A stretch of DNA of 64,000 nt from Cordilura impudica (lineage: Eukaryota > Arthropoda > Insecta > Diptera > Scathophagidae): assembly GCA_963682025.1 (NCBI GenBank), contig OY821518.1, positions 306,379,429 through 306,443,428 of the forward strand, read 5' to 3'. The first letter of the stretch is position 1; every line of letters starts with the position of its first letter. The notes under the pieces are model-generated. The model was given only the letters and a program-made list of their open reading frames with translations, did not search any database and was not told where the DNA came from. The position numbers and the translations under genes were made by a program. Below are positions 40,731 to 52,801 of this stretch, in pieces.

Positions 40731-42550
40731 TCTAATCTAATCTAATCTAATCTAATCTAAACTAATCTAATCAAAACTAATCTAATCTAAACTAAACTAA
40801 TCTAATCTAATCTAATCTAATCTAATCTAATCAAATCTAATCAAATCAAATCAAATCAAATCAAATCAAATCAAATCAAATCAAATCAAATCAAATCAAA
40901 TCAAATCAAATCAAATCAAATCAAAATCAAATCAAATCAAATCAAATCAAATCAATTAAATCAAATCAAATCAAATCAAATCAAATCAAATCAAATCAAA
41001 TCAAATCAAATATCAATCAAATCAAATCAAATCAAATCAATCAAATCAAATCAAATCAAATCAAATCAAATCAAATCAAAGCAAATCAAATCAAATCAAA
41101 TCAAAGCATATCAAATCAAATCAAATTCAAATCAAATCAAATCAAATCAAATCAAATCAAATCAAATCAAATCAAATCAAATCAAATCAAATCAAATCAA
41201 ATCAAATCAAATCAAATCAAATCAAATCAAATCAATCAAATCAAATCAAATCAAATCAAATCAAATCAAATCATATCAAATCAAATCAAATCAAATCAAA
41301 TCAAATCAAATCAAATCAAATCAAAATCAAAATCAAATCAAATCAAATCAAATCAAATCAAATCAAATCAAATCAAATCAAATCAAATCAAATCAAATCA
41401 AATCAAATCAAATCAAATCAAATCAAATCAAATCAAATCAAATCAAATCAAATCTAATCAAATCAAATCAAATCAAATCAAATCAATCAAATCAAATCAA
41501 ATCAAATTAAATCAAATCAAATCAAATCAAATCAAATCAAATCAAATCAAATCAAATCAAATCAAATCAAATCAAATCAAATCAAATCAAATCAAATCAA
41601 ATCAAATCAAATCAAATCAAATCAAATCAAATCAAATCAAATCAAATCAAATCAAATCAAATCAAATCAAATCAAATCAAATCAAATCAAATCAAATCAA
41701 AATCAAATCAAATCAAATCAAATCAAATCAAATCTAATCAAATCAAATCAAATCAAATCAAATCAAATCAAATCAAATCAAATCAAATCAAATCAAATCA
41801 AATCAAATCAAATCAATCAAATCAAATCAAATCAAATCAAATCAAATCAATCAAATCAAATCAAATCAAATCAAATCAAATCAAATCAAATCAAATCAAA
41901 TCAAATCAAATCAAATCAAACAAATCAAATCAAATCAAATCAAATCAAATCAAATCAAATCAAATCAAATCAAATCAAATCAAATCAAATCAAAATCAAA
42001 TCAAATCAAATCAAATCAAATCAAATCAAATCAAATCAAATCAAATCAAATCAAAATCAAATCAAATCAAATCAAATCAAATCAAATCAAATCAAATCAA
42101 ATCAAATCAAATCAAATCAAATCAAATCAAATCAAATCAAATCAAATCAAATCAAATCAAATCAAATCAAATCAAATCAAATCAAATCAAATCAAATCAA
42201 TCAAATCAAATCAAATCAAATCAAATCAAATCAAATCAAATCAAATCAAATCAAATCAAATCAAATCAAATCAAATCAAATCAAATCAAATCAAATCAAA
42301 TCAAATCAAATCAAATCAAATCAAATCAAATCAAATCAAATCAAATCAAATCAAATCAATCAAATCAAATCAATCAAATCAAATCAAATCAAATCAAATC
42401 AAATCAAATCAAATCAAATCAAATCAAATCAAAATCAAATCAAATCAAATCAAATCAAATCAAATCAAATCAAATCAAATCAAATCAAATCAAATCAAAT
42501 CAAATCAAATCAAATCTAATCTAATCTAATCTAATCTAATCTAATCTAAT
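40731..42550. repeat. (TCAAA)n pentanucleotide microsatellite, about 1.8 kb
   Basis: About 360 tandem 5-bp units. The first roughly 100 bp and the last roughly 40 bp are mostly TCTAA, and the long centre is TCAAA with rare 4- or 6-base units and single substitutions. It begins exactly at the 3' end of the retrotransposon relic. Confidence 0.95.
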
Positions 42551-44171
42551 GTAATAGCCTCTGATGTAAGCAATTTTATTTCTACATTTAATTTCTACTT
42601 TAGAGTATATTTTGTATTTTTAAGAATTGGAATATATGAAATTTTTAAGTTACATCGACAGCGAAAATAGTATAAATAAAAATAAAATGTTAACGCATTT
42701 GAGATCCTATAGTTTTGACTACATCCGAATACATGTTTGTTAATAATACAACAACACAAAACAAAGACTTTGTCGAAATTACTAAGCCTGCATGCAAGTT
42801 TACTAAAAAAGATCAATATTTTAATATTATATTAATTAAAATTAGTTTGTTATTATTAAATCTTAGTTTTGACGCCATTTCTGAATATATTTTTTTTTTT
42901 AAAGAAAAATTCAATTTTAAGACATAAGCATATACAAACACGTTTATAATTTAATTATTAAAATAATTTGACAGCAAAATTGCAGGTCATATGGGCTAAA
43001 GACAACAGCCAACAACAAAACAAGAAATTCTGATGACCCCATTAACATGAAAAACAAATTCATAAATGTTTATATAATAAAAGCTGCCAGTTAACTGAAT
43101 ACCGATTTAAAAATATACAAAAAAGTTATTCTAGATGTAATTATATTTTTATTACAAATTATTATGATTATTTTTATGAGTACTTCGTCGTTAATACAAT
43201 GTGATCTGTGTTATGTTCTAAATAGACGTGCAATAAACGTATTTAAATCAACACAACAGGTTAATGAAACAAAAAAAAAAAAAAGCAAAAAAACATCTAA
43301 TTAGCCACAGCAGTATAAAAAAATTAAGCGTTGTTGTATATTTGCCACAGTGTAGTTCAAGGGAAATTCTTTAATTACACGCCACAAAAGCAAGTAGCCC
43401 CTGAGTGTGATTATAATACGATGATTACTATAAGATTATGTGCATATGTAACAAATAAAAAGGCAAGAACTTCAAGTAAGTTGTACGACACAGAATTGTG
43501 CAACACGTTTCAATTACTTGTACCATAGATAAAAAGATGTTTGAAACGAAAAAAAGTAGTATACAATGACTTCAAATTCTAGGTAATTGCTATTAATTTG
43601 AACTCGCGGTCAACATGGATTTATTTCATATCGCTAAATATGCATACGAGTACACATACGTTTACGTACACCCTTCTCTAGAACCAAGAATGATAAAAGT
43701 AAAGATTACGCGATACGAATTTTTGCCCGTTATATGACTGTCTATTGCATGTGTAAAAATTATAATATCTTGCAAAAAATGTAAGTTTTTTGTGATAGTT
43801 GGTAACCCTGTAAAAACGTAACACAAGTGGGCAAATGGAGGCAAAACAGCAGTAACCAGAGAACTAGAGAACTCGACTTACTCATGGGTTAACCACATAA
43901 GTGAAGGTGGGTTAAGTAAGCCATCAAATTCATTAATGGAACCGCTGAAATCGCCGGATAAATATTTTTGTAACTACATGGCGAAAAATTGTTGCTTACA
44001 AACGGATATTTCCAAAAACATTTGTCAGAAGCAAAGGACATTGAAGCAAATGAAGAAGTGAAAAAACTTTTTTTAGATGTAGGTTGCTAAATGCGGAAAT
44101 TTCTCAAAATATCAATAGAAAGAGGAAATTTAATAAACAACCTTATTCTAAAGTACAGAACAATGGCCTTT

Positions 44172-46103
44172 TTTTCAATTATATATTCTTCCTTTATTTA
44201 CATATTTTAACAAATTTGATATTCACATATGAGATCTTATCTTTACATATAGATATTGCAACAAATAATATATAGGATCTAAAGATATTAAATAGTTTTT
44301 ATTTTATTTTTAATGATTTTTAAAGGAAAATGGGAGGAAAAACTTTTATATGATTTATAAATTCAAATACTATCTGAAAATATTTATGTGCTTATAGGAG
44401 GTTTATTAGAAATAATTAGACCTCTATAAACATATAATTTTCAATTTGGTGATTTCTTTTTAATTTTACGTTATTTCTCTACATTCTCTTTATCAGTGGG
44501 TACGAGGAATTTTCAATTTTGGCAAATTAATTTTTATTAATCCTTGTTATGAAATCGATAATTTTTTCATAACCTGTTTCTTCATGAAGAAGATTTGTAG
44601 GATTCCCCCAGGTCTTTTTATTTATCATTTTAAGACACTGGTTTTGTATAATTTGTAAGCGTTTTAGGTGACAGTTGGCAACGTCACTCCAAATAGGACA
44701 CGCGTAGGTTAATATCGGCCTTATAACACTTTTGAAGATAGATTTTTGTTTTTGGGGTTTAGATATGACCTTCTATTTTGTAGTGGCCATAATGCTTTAA
44801 AAGATTTTATAGTATTATTTCCAATAAGAAGATGACGTCTTGGCAGTCTTTTGGGAGATTTGTTGAATGGAAAAATTATTGCTTGGGTCTCGTTTGGATT
44901 AATGTTGATGTTCCATTTGTGAAAATATTTACTGCAATTTACAAGCCTCTTCTCCATTTTCTTCAGGAGTGCACTTGTAAGTTTGTTTGAAGAAATTTAC
45001 GCAGAACAAGGATTTTGCTTCTTAAAATTATTTACTGTTGTATTTCTTACTGTATTCGCTGAGTGGTTGTAGTTCGAAGTGAGGTTATTTGCTTGGAAAA
45101 ATGTATTTGCCAGGACTTCAGCCTTGTCCTTATCAGATGTAATTTTTGTATTTCCAACTTTAAAGTGAGTGATTTGATTTTTTCCTTTTCCTCGCAAGTT
45201 CCTGCTTATTTTCCAAAATGATTTATCACCCGGTTTTAAATTGGATAATAATTGACACCATTTCTTATTGCGTTCCGAATTAATACTTTCATCTATCATG
45301 TTTTTTAGTACATTGATTATAAAAAGTTTGCTCGGCTATATTTGAAGATCGTTGGCTTTTTCTTTTAAAGATTCTTCTTAGTTTAATATATTTCACAGTA
45401 CTTTCTGGTAATGTGTAATTATTTTGTTGAGTTATTTTAGGTGTGTAGACACATCCCTTGCTTCGAAAACTACATTTATAAATTTTTGTACTTCCTGATC
45501 AATTATTACCTTGGAATTGTATATATCCGAATTTAACGTGATTTTATTGTCTAAAAAATTCATATAAATGTTCCAGTTGGTTGCACTATAATTCTAATAA
45601 TTTAGATCAACCTGCAAGGCCATTGATCTTTTAAGTGTACATATAATGGGGCGATGGTCTGACGGTACTTCGTAATTCACTGTTTTTACGTCTATATTTA
45701 AAGCGGAATTGCTTAAAATAATATCGATTGTGGATGCTTCGCGATTTTATTGATGGGGGAATAGGTTTGTACTATTAGGATAGTGAATAAAAAATTGCTT
45801 GATTGCTGTAGGTTGTTGAGTGCGATTCCTGCAGTATTATTTGAACGACAATTCCATGAACAATGTTTGGCATTTAGGTCACCAAAAACTATATATTCTT
45901 TGGTGGAAGGTGTTATGTTCAAGATATCAGCACAGAAGTTACGGGTATATCTTGGTGAATATAACGAAGATACAACAATAGGTCTATTATTTATAATAAC
46001 TTCAATTGAGATGTTTTCGATTGATGAGGTGTTTGATATAATGAGGTTTTTATGTGCAACAGATTTATGAATTAAAGGAGCTATTCCTCCTCCTCTAGCA
46101 TCT
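44172..46103 (-). mobile_element. Jockey-type non-LTR retrotransposon (copy B) with target duplication
   Basis: It is flanked by a perfect 19-bp direct repeat, GTACAGAACAATGGCCTTT (44153-44171 and 46104-46122), as expected from target-primed insertion. On the minus strand it carries part of the endonuclease (46114-45713, SLYSPRYTRNFCADIL and VFGDLNAKHCSWNCRSNN), the linker (45299-44997, NKKWCQLLSNLKPGDKSFW), a tail of the RT (44957-44721) and the 3' UTR. Most of the RT, including YADD, is missing and the 5' end is truncated in the endonuclease. Same family as 17005-19445. Confidence 0.8.
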
Positions 46104-46212
46104 GTACAGAACAATGGCCTTTAAAAATTTGTTTAAACATATTTTTAGACCATTTTTATTTAGTGAATATAAATAAAATAAATAAACAAATTTATAAAAA
46201 ATAAAATTGTTG

Positions 46213-46797
46213 CAATGGTGCGTGGTAGAGAAGAAGAAAGCATATATTTGAAAAATTTATAACTACACTGTTATAATTGAATAGAATTGAATTGAATTGA
46301 ATTGAATAGAATTGAATTGAATAGATTGCTTCTATATGAAATTTTTCTACTTATGGCGGCCGTGAGGTTTGAACCGTGAACTTTCACATACACTCGTACT
46401 TGCACTTTTTGGTCAGTGCTTTAACACTCTCACCTAAAGTCAGGCCTACGAGCACTGTGGTTAGAATCAGTTTTCATACCATACAGCTTTTACTTCGTAT
46501 TAATTTCAGAAGATACAACTCTGTCCAAACAGACAATCGTTATTTTTGAATTTTTTAATATTTTTGCATTTATACTTCTAATTTCCACTATTCTCAGTTT
46601 CGTAAGAGTTGCCATATGTGATGTACGGCTTGTACATACTACATATTGCACTTCTTACATATATTTGAGATTATGCTTTGAAGCGAAAATTTTTGTTTGT
46701 TAGATTTGAAGTCTTTTTCAGACATATTGCAATTAATACTGTAATTAATATGCAAATTTAAATTTTGTTCCAATGGTGCGTGGTAGAGAAGAAGAAA
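46213..46797 (-). mobile_element. tRNA-like SINE candidate within a 27-bp direct repeat
   Basis: Read on the minus strand, 46450-46355 resembles the head of a tRNA-derived SINE. There is an A-box-like stretch, ttaggtgagagtgttaaagc, and a B-box-like ggttcaaacc, then a body and a (ttcaa)n tail (46276-46325). The whole block lies between two identical 27-bp copies starting caatggtgcgtggtagagaa (46213-46239 and 46771-46797). Such direct repeats may be a target duplication, although 27 bp is long and about 320 bp upstream of the tRNA-like head is unexplained. The T-stem pairing is imperfect. Confidence 0.45.
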
Positions 46798-47023
46798 AAT
46801 AAAAAATAATTTGAGGAGAAAAATAATAAATTATCCCACCGTTATGTTCCTTGAATAAACATAAATGTTTGAGAGGTGAAAAGTTTTAGCCAAAAAGGAA
46901 CACAGTTTGCGTGACGTCAGAGCGCCTACATGCGGAGAAGATTTTAATTATTTCTGTGTGATAGCGTAATCTTTAGTTTTACCATTCTTGCTCTAGAACA
47001 ACAAGTGAGCTAAAGATTGTGTA

Positions 47024-47320
47024 AAGGTCCAATTAGCCACACGTTGTTGAAATGTATCCGTATCGTAAATGTAACGTTGGTATTTGGTGCAATTACAGAA
47101 CTTAAAAAACGAACCAGCATGTTGCTGTTTAAAATTAACCAAACTTTATCAGCTGTTGTGCAAATGTCACGTACAAACGTAGCAAAAATCTATTCTCAAC
47201 AGATTGGTATGTTCCGGTTACGTGACAGTAGAGTTCGGTAACCGCTCTAAAGGCTTTTCATGTAATAGAAATATACAGCTGACACGTTCGGTTACGGTTA
47301 CGTGTGGCTAATTAGGCCTT
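47024..47320. mobile_element. MITE-like element with AAGGYCYAATTAGCCACACG ends
   Basis: The left end is AAGGTCCAATTAGCCACACG, and the inverted right end AAGGCCTAATTAGCCACACG, continuing GTTACGG-type sequence on the right. It is about 297 bp long. Internal cgtaac/gttacg motifs could fold back. No target duplication was recognised. The frame running through it (47017-47241) looks spurious. Confidence 0.55.
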
Positions 47321-47412
47321 GAAGCTTTGTTTGGTGAGACTAGAATTAGGCTAGAATTCCAAATTAATTTAAATTATTTAAACTGGAATAATGATGCTGT
47401 TTGTTCTGCAGG

Positions 47413-48812
47413 CAGTGGGTGACAACACATTGGAAACTTTTACAAAATTCAAATTGATTTTTAATAATTTCGCGTTAAGTTATAAAATTATTTTTTTTTT
47501 TTTGCGAAATCACTCTTTGGTGTCTTCTCTTGAAAGATAACAAATTTGTTAAAAATACAATTTAAAAAAATATGTAGATAAGCGAAAAAAAAAACATTTT
47601 TTTAGTAATGACAAAACAATGTAAACTTCTGTACCAGAGTTGATTAAAACAATAAAAAAGAAGTTTGTATGAAAGAAAATGCATGAAATCGTAACCATTA
47701 CTTAAATATTTATAGTTAATATTTATATTACTTAAATATTTTTACTGTGTTTTAAACACAATTGAATTTTTCAATATTTTTATCTGATAATTATTATGAA
47801 ATAATGGCAATAATAAAGTTCTGTGAAGAGTTAAAAACCAGAATAATAGATGATTTTACTGCTGGTCTTAAGCAAAAGAAAATTTGTGAGAAATATTCTA
47901 TGAATAAATCTATATTTTAAAAAATTATCAAGATTTAGGCAGCAGGCCCCGTAAAACGGGTCAAAGACAGGATAATTTTATAGAAACGGAGTTTAAAAAA
48001 TTATATTTAAAGAGGTCATTAACAATCTGAAACTAAAAATATGTGCTCGAACTATATCCCGACCAGGAATTGAGGCTGATCTTGTTTGCTTTCGTCCTGT
48101 GAAGAAACTACCGATATCAGAGGAAAATCGTTTGCTAAAAAATACATGAATTGGTCAAGACGGTATGGGAATACTGTTCTCTTTTCGGATGATACCACGT
48201 TTAATTTAAGAGACCATGATGAAAGAACGAAAACGTACAAATAAAACTGTTAAGTTTGGCGTTGACAGTATTATGGTATGGGGTTACTTTTCATGTGTTA
48301 AAAAAATACTCTAATTCGAATTGGATACAAATTCTAAATGACGTAATGTATCCAAATGCGGAGGAAAATATAGCCCCTGGTCTTAAAGTTCCAACATGAC
48401 AATGACCCAAAGCACACCTCCAAAGTTGTAACCGAATGGGTACAATATAATGCAGTTAGTGTTTTGGGATGACCTGGCCAATCACCAGATCTCAATCCCA
48501 TAGAAAATCTATGGGAAATTGTAGATCGAAAAATATGGACACGAAATTACATAGAAGCAGTTAATTCAGAGTGGAAAAAAATTTCAATGGATGTCATCAA
48601 CAGTTTAATTGATTCCACGCCTCGTTATGCATTATGAAGCAGTCCTATTTTACATTAATTTTTTTTTTCTTTTTTAAATACATAAATAAAACTAACAAAT
48701 TTTTAAAGTAATGAAAGAGTTTTTAATTTTATGATCAAATTTTTTGGTATTGACCGTTCAAGTCGTCAAATATATATTTTGTTAAAAGCTTCCATTTAGT
48801 TGTCACTCACTG
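47413..48812 (+). mobile_element. Tc1/mariner-family transposon with decayed transposase
   Basis: The ends are CAGTGGGTGACAACACATTG (left) and, inverted, CAGTGAGTGACAACTAAATG (right), with TA after the right end. The interior encodes a broken Tc1-type transposase from about 47803: a helix-turn-helix start (TRIIDDFTAGLKQKKICEKY), GRPRKT, WSDDTTFNLRDHDE with the first Asp, FQHDNDPKHTSKVVTEW with the second, and GQSPDLNPIENLWEIVDRKI with the final acidic residue. It ends near 48636. Frameshifts and stops make it inactive. It is the fuller relative of 12454-13250. Confidence 0.8.
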
Positions 48813-49477
48813 TATATTTATTTCCTATTGAATTTATATAGGAATTTATATTTAACTAATCTTCATTACTTCTTAAAAGTATTAAGTCCATAAAAGACTT
48901 AACTTTTTGGGTAAAGTCCCTATTGGCTACACTGTTTCTAAAATCTCTGTAATCTCTGTAAGATTTAACTTTATACTTAACATTTCACTCAAGTCTCTAA
49001 CCATTTAATTTAAGAGTTTAAATATGGAACTTTTCTTTATTCCCATAAAGATTTAACTTCTTACTTTTGTAAGTAGCATAAAAATTAAATGTTTCCTCTA
49101 ATGAATTAACTTTTAAGTTAAGTCTATTAAAACTCTGCACGACAAAATTTTTATTTAAGTCTCTAAAAGATTTAACTTAAATTGTTTTGTAGCACCGTTT
49201 AAAAATATTCAGATTTTTTTACACTCATGAACTAAACTATGTACACGTGACTATATACATATTTTTAATTTCTAGCTCTTGTTTCCTTTCTTAGCATCTT
49301 TAAAGTTTTGAAGATATACATACATACATGTTTCAGAATTGTTTTAATGTTGTGACACTAGGTACATAAAGTTTATAACCATTACACAGTCCATAATAAA
49401 GTGTGTAGAACCTTATATACCAAAAACTAAAATTTTTCATTTTGGAATACAAATACATATAGTATTTAAAAAAAAAA

Positions 49478-49837
49478 CTAGCAGATTCAAGCCCTTGAAA
49501 TTCCAGTGCAAATTCTAGGAAATTTTATTTTTTCATTACATAAAGACCCTAGCCAATTCACAAATCAACACAAAAAAACAAACTCATTTTTATTACCATT
49601 AACAAATTTAACGAACACACACACAGCATTGTATAATTTTATGTATGTGTTAGTAGCAACTTTAAATGCAATTTACTCAAAATAAAGGAATAAAGGAAAA
49701 AATTTAAAAATCTATAAATCTGCAAAACGGCTAAAAAGAAATACCTTTCAAATAATATACGTTTGGTCAAAATCGGGATAAAACGGTAGAACAAAACATC
49801 GGTCACAAGAAATCGCCTAGCCTATTAATATTATAGA
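49478..49837 (-). mobile_element. Non-autonomous Helitron, family 2, copy 2
   Basis: It has the same ends as 15829-16193: TCTATAATATTAATAGGC at the 5' side on the minus strand and GGCTTGAATCTGCTAG then T at the 3' side. The subterminal hairpin has decayed (cttgaaattccag). Internal sequence is almost collinear with copy 1. Confidence 0.6.
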
Positions 49838-50296
49838 GATGTATATAAAAATGGATTTAATTATTTCAAAACTTCTTGGCAGTTTCCTGGGTAAAAAAAA
49901 TGACCGCATCTTAATGTTGGGCTTGGAATTAAAATTGAATATCCTCGAAGATTTCCAATAAAAAAATTTCATAAATATATACGTTGAAGGCTATATCATG
50001 CAGTTAAGTTGCATATATGCAGCTTTTTGCTTAAGAGGCAACAATCATTTTATGTTTTCACCATAAAGTAATTAATTATTTTGGTATAAAATTGTGGCTC
50101 TTAGTCTTTTAAAAAGGAAACAAGAGCAGGAAATGAAAAACTGATTACGAAGTTCTACTACATATGATCTCTAGTTTCCACTGTAGAAAAATATTTGATG
50201 TAAAGCTAGATATTTGCAAGTTAAATATGTTTAAATAGCATTTAACATACATATAATTTGAAAAGATTTATTAATTGAAAACTTCAAGCATAATTC

Positions 50297-50944
50297 TGTG
50301 GTTTTCTAGAATAACCGCGTATGTCATAAAATCAAAATGTTCAGGGGAGCCAAAAAACGTTATATTTGAAAAATTTTCAGAGGAATAGATCCTAGAGAAG
50401 GACGAAAAAATAATATGTAAATTACACTTTAAGTGTGTGCAGATAAAACAACTTATGTCGACAAACGTGGTTTTCTTTGAAAAAGAAAACTACCATAAGT
50501 TGTTATTGCTTGAAAAATGAATTTTTTTTGTTCGTCAACAATAAGTTAACGGGACTTAGGATGAGAATATAACAACGTATCAAGAATAATAGTGACAAAA
50601 AATAACAGAAATAAACACACAAGTTTTTACAAGGTGGTTATAAACTGAAAACTACTCTAAAATTGTTTTGCATTTTTTTTCATTAATAACAACGTATGTC
50701 GCTATGTGTCGTTTTCTGAGAAAATAATTTGTCAGAAAACGTAGGTTGACATACGTCGTTATCGCTGCAAATTAATTTAATAAATATTTAAGTTACGTCG
50801 TTATTTTAAAAAAAACTCAGAAATGGTCAATATTTAAAAAAAAAGAATTGAACACATGTAAAGAGCGTTAAAAATTAATATATTTGGCATCGTTAACTCA
50901 AAACTGACAAAAATGGACATACGCGGTTATTCCAGAAAACCACA
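50297..50944. mobile_element. Foldback-like element with nested inverted repeats
   Basis: The left end starts TGTGGTTTTCTAGAATAACC and continues GCGTATGTC. The inverted right end is the same with one change (TGTGGTTTTCTGGAATAACC). Inside are two smaller hairpins: aacaacttatg...cataagttgtt (50449-50507) and aacgtatgtc...gacatacgtcgtt (50692-50762). Each has a gttttct...agaaaac pair within it. There is no coding capacity. Confidence 0.6.
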
Positions 50945-52362
50945 TTATTAAGTATTGAAATTTTAATTATAAAAAAATATTTTTTTGTTAAGTTCTTGTT
51001 TAATACGGGTATACAAATTATCATAAGACAAAGTCCTTTATAAAGGAAACAGTAACTGGAAATTTTCTACATTTGGTCTCTAGTTTCACTTGTCCATGGT
51101 GCAAGGGACTGTCACATGCATTTCTTATTGTTTCTTCACTAAAAAATAATATCACTCATACAATTAGCATAGTAATAGTGGCATTAATTATTAAGGATTC
51201 TGTCAGATTAGTATAAATTTACATAAGATTGCTAGAAAATTGCTTTAATTAGTAATCAAATCAGTTGCACTCATTAGATGCAATGGAAATAATTAAAACA
51301 TACGATATTGAAATGATAATACGCGTACTATTAATTATTTAATTGATCATATTCTAGTAACTTGCTTTTAAAAATAATAGTGCAATTAGTTTTTAAACAA
51401 AAAAAAATATTTAAATTTGTTTAACCCATTTTCGTTCACAATACATTTCTTGGATAACAAAGAAATCACTGAAAGATGTATGTATGTGTATGTACATATA
51501 TTCAAAGTGGATAACGATTGATGATAAATTGGTAAACCAGAGTTGCCACATAAAACAAATTTTTTAAAAATTAAAAATTGATCAATTTATAATAATTGGC
51601 CCCGGCCGGTTCACTGGTTCACTGTGGCTGAAATTTTGATTTCATTGGCCAAAAGTCCGATTTCTTTTTCACCGATTTTTAAAATTTTAACGCCATTTTG
51701 TAGCCAATATATCCAAATTAATGTAGCCCAAAAATTAGGTTAAACTATTGCTAATTGTGGGCGTGGCATGCTGTCAAACTCATCTACTTTTTGTTTATTT
51801 TCAAAAAAAAAAAGGTGATTTTTATTGTTTTTTTTTTTATCAAAAATAAATGGTTACTACTCGCAAGTTATTGACGATAATGACCTGCGGTCTTCTTTAC
51901 AAGGTTGGTAGGATTTCAATCTTTAGTTGTTGTAAGTGGTCACAACCCTACCGTTTAATATTAGGGTGTTCTGAAATATTTATTAAACTACTATATTTGT
52001 GTTAAATATCAACTTTAGTGGAATAGAACTTTTAGGTAACAAAAGGGAACAAGAAACGTATACCATCCAGAGAAAGGTGAAAATGTCCTCTTAACCCAAT
52101 GTATACTTTTGCACCCGTGACGATTCGCGGGTAGAACACTTTTTTCATTTAAATGAAATTACTCAAAAAAATGTCAAATTACGGTAATTTAAACAGCCCT
52201 ATAAGATACAATTGTGTGTTTAATTTGTGCTTTAGGTATTTTATAGCTTATAATAGTCATTATTTGTTCTATTACCAGTAATGATATCTGCTTACAAAAT
52301 ACACCACCCTTTTGATATATAAGTAAGAATGTCAATACACAGAGGATGTAATTCATTTGTAA

Positions 52363-52586
52363 CCAGGGGCCAAATCACCGCATTCGATATCGAGTAATAT
52401 CAATCGAAATTTCATATTTTGGTTTATTATTTAGAGAAGATGGACAAACATCAGCCCTCGTTTCACTTTTACTTTTAACTAGGGGCCATAATTCATTAAC
52501 TGTGTCATAGTAAAATTATTCTTAGTATTTTATTTTAGAAAATAAAAAAATAATTTCGATAGCGAATGCGGTGATTTGGCCCCTGG
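52363..52586. mobile_element. Small MITE with CCAGGGGCCAAATCACCGCA ends
   Basis: The left end is CCAGGGGCCAAATCACCGCA followed by TTCG. The inverted right end is identical over this stretch and also followed by TTCGC. It is about 224 bp, non-coding, and inserted in the Transib-like element upstream of its transposase. An internal taggggccataattc resembles the end motif. Confidence 0.6.
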
Positions 52587-52801
52587 GTTTTTTTTATTAT
52601 CATACCTTTTTATACCTTTTTATTTTACCTAACGATGCACTAATGCAAGTAGTAAAGAAAACACTTACAGGTAATTCATTTGTATAGTGGGTTTTTATAT
52701 ATTATTTTAGGTAGAAACATAGTATGATGGCTTATAAAAAGGCTTACAAGAAAGTGACATTTGAATACAAACTCAATTGCTATTAAAATATTCAGAAAAA
52801 T

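Noticed and set aside
40731..42550. Telomere-like repeat
   Set aside because: The unit is TCAAA/TCTAA, not the insect TTAGG, and higher flies lack telomerase repeats. It is an interstitial microsatellite.
40731..42550. CRISPR array
   Set aside because: Pure tandem pentamers without spacers, in a eukaryotic context.
46355..46450. Functional tRNA gene
   Set aside because: B-box-like sequence is present but stems pair poorly and a simple-repeat tail follows, so a SINE-type relic fits better.
46453..46459. CACTGTG heptamer near the SINE candidate
   Set aside because: A lone 7-mer with no nonamer at 23 bases and no partner end; expected by chance.
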